The notes beneath the pieces are model-generated. The model had not been told where the DNA came from. It saw nothing but the letters and a program-made list of their open reading frames with translations, and ran no database searches. A stretch of DNA of 64,000 nt from Meandrina meandrites (taxonomy: Eukaryota; Cnidaria; Anthozoa; Scleractinia; Meandrinidae), in NCBI GenBank assembly GCA_963693305.1, contig OY855905.1, positions 31,987,937-32,051,936 on the forward strand, in the 5' to 3' direction. Below, in pieces: positions 59,708-64,000 of the stretch. How positions within the stretch are numbered: the first letter of the stretch is position 1; each line of letters starts with the position of its first letter. Made by a program: the position numbers and the translations under genes.

Positions 59708-59854
59708 CGACCATACTGTAAATCACGTTAAAACTCCATGATATCCAATGTAATAATTACTGTGGGAATAGCATAACTTTAAATATTTTAGAAACTGGAT
59801 GAGTTTAACTGCGGAAAGTTGTGCACCAAACCAACCTCAAATCAAAATAATATA

Positions 59855-60662
59855 AAAATAGCGCAAGTATACTGTGAAAATTGTGCTAGTCTTAATACTG
59901 TGAAATTAAATTACACCAGTCTTAATACTGTAAAAATTAATTGTGCCAGTCTACAAATACTGTGAAAATTGCCTCAGTCTAAATACTGTGAAAATTACAC
60001 CAGTCTTAAATACTGTGAAAATTACGCCAGTCTAAATACTGTGAAAATTACGCCAGTCTAAATACTGTGAAAATTACACCAATCTTAAATACTGTAAAAA
60101 TTGTGCCAGTCTTGATACTGTGAAAATTGTGCCAGTCTAAATACTGTGAAAATTGTGCCAGTCTAAATACTGTGAAAATTACACCAGTCTTAAAACTGTG
60201 AAAATTTCGCCAGCCTTGATACTGTGAAAATTGTGCCAGTCTTCATACTCTGAAAATTGTGCCAGTCTTAATACTGTAAAAATTCTGCCAGTCCAAATAC
60301 TGTGAAAATTGTGCCAGTCTAAATACTGTGAAAATTGCGCCAGTCTTGACACCCGTGAAAATTGTGCCAGTCTTGACACCCGTGAAAATTGTGCCAGTCT
60401 TAATACTGTAAAAATTCTGCCAGTCCAAATACTGTGAAAATTGTGCCAGTCTAAATACTGTGAAAATTGTGCCAGTCTAAATACTGTGAAAATTGTGCCA
60501 GTCTTGACACCCGTGAAAACTGTGCTAGTCTAAATACTGTGAAATTACGTCAGTCTAACATACTGTGAAAATTACGCCAGTCTAAATATACTGTGAAAAT
60601 TGGGCCAGTCTTGAAACTATGAAAATTGTACCAGTCTTATATTTAATACTGTGAAAATTGGG
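59855..60662 (+). repeat. 26-bp minisatellite, block 1 (about 30 copies)
   Basis: The unit joins CTAAATACTGTG and AAAATTGTGCCAGT. Variants include a GACACCCGTG version in place of AATACTGTG that recurs at 60350-60380 and 60505. Few indels. Confidence 0.9.
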
Positions 60663-61849
60663 TGACCAGTATCACTGCATGAAAAAAAGGGAGTCCTCCT
60701 TGCAATTGAATGGTAAAATTATTGTGCAGAGAGCGAAATAGTTTCATGGTTCTCTAGCACACTGTTAAGCTCAGACTCTGCAGAAAATTGCCTTAATTTT
60801 TAGAATGTCTAATCTGAATTGACAGACAACGCAGGTAAAATTTATCTTTCTTGTGTATAATAAAGAACAAAACTAGCTTATGCTATGCAAAACTTTGCTG
60901 ATCTACCTGTCATTCATTGTGACACTTTCTTTATTATTTTACGGATAAATGCAGAAAGAACTTCTTCTTGTAGCCAAAACAAAAATAATTAACAGCTAGC
61001 CTTGTAAAAACTTCTTGAAATTGACAAAACATAAAAGCTTCTAAATATCTGGACAAATAATCAAACACTGTATTTCGCTGTAGCCTTGAAATCTTTTGCA
61101 AAGACTGATCATGAGTCAGTTTTCAAACAAACAGGATAATAAAAGAAACGAAAAATTTTTATTAAAGATTGTTCACAAACTTGACATGCACATGTTTATT
61201 TCCTGACTTTGTTTCTCGTTTTAACTCATTTTGTTTAACGCATAAATGATTGCACATTATATATTTTTCATTGTCCTTCGGGTCACTTGATAGCAGTGAA
61301 TCGAAGACATCAAGTGAAACACATTACTTTTCAAATAACGGCTTATTTGCTGGTGGTGGTATTCTTCGACCAAGACGACATATATTATATTTCATCTCAT
61401 CTTCCTCCAGTTTCTTAGCTGATATATCAGGTGATTATACCTTAATTTGTATTTACCATGGATTTTGTTCTCTTCTCAGATATGTTAGGATTCTGTTTGC
61501 GTTTATATCATGTTTTTCTTGATGTAAAAAATCAGTAAACCCTGCTAAAACAAATACAGGGGAAACAATTCAATCGACAGACCGAAATAATATACTGAGT
61601 TTGTTATGATCATTTTATCAGTTTTAACTGTTCAAGCAGTCTTAAACTCTTGACTTAATTCACAGTTGCTTTAGAAGGCCTAGCATTAGTTTGCTCATTT
61701 TTTCGACCATTTTTATTACTGTAAATCATGTTAAAACTCCTTGGAATAGCATAAGTTGAAATATTTTAGAAACTGGATGAGTTTAAATACTATGGAAAGT
61801 TGTGCACCAAACCAACCTCAGATCAAAATAATATAAAAATAGCGCGCGT

Positions 61850-62385
61850 ATACTGTGAAAATTGGGCCCAGTCTTTTAATACTGAGAAAACTGTACCAGT
61901 CTATAAATACTGTGAAAACTCTGTGCCAGTCAAAAATACTGTCAGTAAAAACTGTGTGCCAGTCTATGAATACTGTGAAAATTATGCCAGTCTAAATACT
62001 GTGAAAATTGTGCCAGTCTATTCAATACTGTGAAAATTGCTCCAGTCTTAATTAAATACTGTGAAAATTGTGCCAGTCTTAATACTGTAAAAATTGTGCC
62101 TGTCTAAATACTGTAAAAATTGTGCCTTTCTAAATACTGTGAAAATTGTCTCAGTCTTAATACTGTGAAAATTGCACCAGTCTTAATACTGTGAAAATTG
62201 TGCCAGTCTTAATACTGTGAAAATTGCACCAATCTTGATACCTGAGAAAATTGTGAAATACTGTGAAATTACATCAGTCTTTATTTAATATTTGTGGAAA
62301 CTGTACCAGTCTAAATACTGTTAAATTATGCCAGTCTATTAAATACTGTGAAAATTGCACCAGTCTTAATACTGTGAAAATTGGG
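61850..62385 (+). repeat. 26-bp minisatellite, block 2 (about 20 copies)
   Basis: Same unit as block 1, with more indels, for example TATTCAATACTG and TTAATTAAATACTG. Confidence 0.9.
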
Positions 62386-63497
62386 TGACTGCATGAAATA
62401 GAGTTACTCCTTCTTGAATGGTAAAATTATCGCACAGAGAACTAAATATAGATTCACCGTTCTCTGGCACACTGTTTAATCTCAGACTCTGCAGAAAATT
62501 GCTTCATTTGTTAGGATGTCTAATCCAAATTGAAAGACAATGCAGGTAAAATTAATCTTTCTTGTATATAATGAACAAAACTAGCTTATGCTATGCAAAA
62601 CTTTGCTGATCTACCAGCTGTCACTCATTGTGACACTTTCTTTCTATTTTACAGATAAATGCAGAAAGAACTTCTTCTCATAGCCAAAACAAAAATAATT
62701 AACAGCCTTGTAAAAACTTCTTGAAATTCAAAACATAAAAGCTTCTGAATATTTGGATAAATAATCAAACACTGTATAATTTTTGCTGTAGTCTTGAAAT
62801 CTTTTGCAAAGACTCAGTTTACAACACAAACAGGATAATAATTAAAATAAACGAAAAATTTTTATTATTGATTGTTCACAAACTTGACATGCACGTCTTT
62901 ACTTCCTGGCTTCGTTTCTCGTTTTAACCCGTTTTGTTTAATTCATAAATTATTGCAAATTATAGTATTTTTCATCGTCCTTCGGGTCAGTAGCAGTGCA
63001 GACATCAAGTGAAACACATTACTTTCCAAAAAACGGCTTATTTGCTGCTGTTTCTCCAGTTTCTTAGCTGATATATCAGGTGATTATACCTTAATTTGTA
63101 TTTACCATGGATTTTGTTCTCTTCTCAGATACGTAAGGTGTTACTTTGTTTGAGCTTATATCAGGTTTCTCTTGATGTAAAAATCAGTAAACCCTGCTAA
63201 AACAAATTGACAAACCGAAATAATATACCGAGTTTGTTATGAACATTTTATCAGTTTTAACTGTTTTCTTCAAGCATTCTTGAGCTCTTGACTTAATTCA
63301 CAGTTGCTCTAGGCCTAGCATTAGTTTGCTCATTTTTCGACCATACTGTAAACCATGTTAAAACTCCTTGATATCATATTGATCATTACTGTGGGAAAAG
63401 CATAGGTAAGTTTAAATATTTTAGAAACTGGATGAGTTTAAATACTACAGAAAATTGTGCACCAAACCAACCTCAGATCAAAATAATATAAAAATAG

Positions 63498-63996
63498 TAC
63501 GGGTATACTGTGAAAATTGTGCCAGTCTATTCCTGTCAGTGAAAATTGTGCCAATCTAAATACTGTCAGTGAAAATTGTGCCAGTGTAAATTCTGTGAAA
63601 ATTACGCCAGTCTAAATACTGTGAAAATTCAGCCAGTCTTAATACTTTGAAAATTGTGCCAGTCCAATACTGTGAAAATTTGTGCCAGTCTAAATATATA
63701 AATACTGTGAAAATTGTGCCAGATCTATTAATACTGTAAAAATTGCGCCTGTCTAAATACTGTGAAAATTACGTCAGTATCAATACTGGGAAAATTGTGC
63801 CAGTTAACTGTGAAAATTGTGCCAGTCTCAATACTTTGAAAATTGTGCCAGTCTTTGTGAAAATTGCGCCAGTCTAAATACTGTGAAAATTGCATCAGTC
63901 TGAATACTGTATACTGTGAAAATTGTGCCACAGTCTTGATACTGTGAAAATTACGCCAGTCTTATTACTGTCAATGAAAATTGCTTGATTCTGGGT
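63498..63996 (+). repeat. 26-bp minisatellite, block 3 (about 19 copies)
   Basis: Same unit, with several ACTGTCAGTGAAAATT variants near its start. It reaches almost to the window edge. Confidence 0.9.
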
Positions 63997-64000
63997 GACT

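Larger units (their letters stand above)
58510..64000 (+). repeat. Higher-order tandem array, three units of ~1.7-2.1 kb, open at right edge
   Basis: Each unit is about 1.1-1.3 kb of non-repeated sequence plus a 26-bp minisatellite. The marker CTCTGCAGAAAATTG appears at about 58653, 60775 and 62487, giving periods near 2.12 and 1.71 kb. Units: 58510-60662, 60663-62385, 62386-64000 (incomplete). All are in the same orientation. Short frames such as LFAGGGILRPRR occur in units 1 and 2 but are broken in unit 3, so coding constraint is not evident. Confidence 0.85.

Noticed and set aside
59150..61522. Repeated peptide LFAGGGILRPRR with FISSSSSFLADISGDYT in array units 1 and 2 as a possible gene family
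   Set aside because: The frame is shifted between units, and unit 3 has lost most of it by deletion. The similarity follows from the DNA duplication alone.

Overview
This is a eukaryotic nuclear window, AT-rich with short GT-AG exons and many small DNA transposons. The style of the genes and repeats points to a cnidarian, probably a stony coral (inference; no species call is possible). No prokaryotic features, tRNA, rRNA or CRISPR were found.

Four spliced genes can be rebuilt base by base, and all exons join in frame. (1) 426-9061, +: 3' part of a ZFAND4/ANUBL1 homologue, with the end of a ubiquitin-like domain and a complete C-terminal AN1 zinc finger. Its first exons lie left of the window. 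(2) 13424-16920, -: a complete 204-residue SPMIP2 (C4orf45)-type ciliary/sperm microtubule inner protein, with an RFX X-box 45 bases upstream of its ATG. (3) 21047-25421, +: a complete 284-residue mitochondrial porin (VDAC). (4) 27534-33738, +: a complete 400-residue lysosomal acid lipase-like enzyme with signal peptide and catalytic triad. They are unrelated housekeeping or ciliary genes with no operon-like logic. Most of their introns and spacers carry MITEs.

From about 34 kb to the right edge no host gene could be assembled; the region is repeats and relics. It holds an alternating satellite (40690-44975), relics of a DDE transposase (47842-50989, -), a pogo-like MITE (48569-49105), inverted arms of a GGGAATCTCTAAAA minisatellite (51.07-55.5 kb) and a hAT-like element carrying a Penelope-type reverse-transcriptase fragment (54390-55447). 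A higher-order tandem array with a 26-bp minisatellite (58510-64000) runs off the right edge.

Six elements are flanked exactly by TTAA (piggyBac-like target). Three of them, with different termini, share an internal GGGGGTCACC motif and a subterminal GATGCGCA. Two other MITEs form a family with 6-bp target duplications. These TTAA families, the recombined satellite and the X-box are the points most worth a second look.
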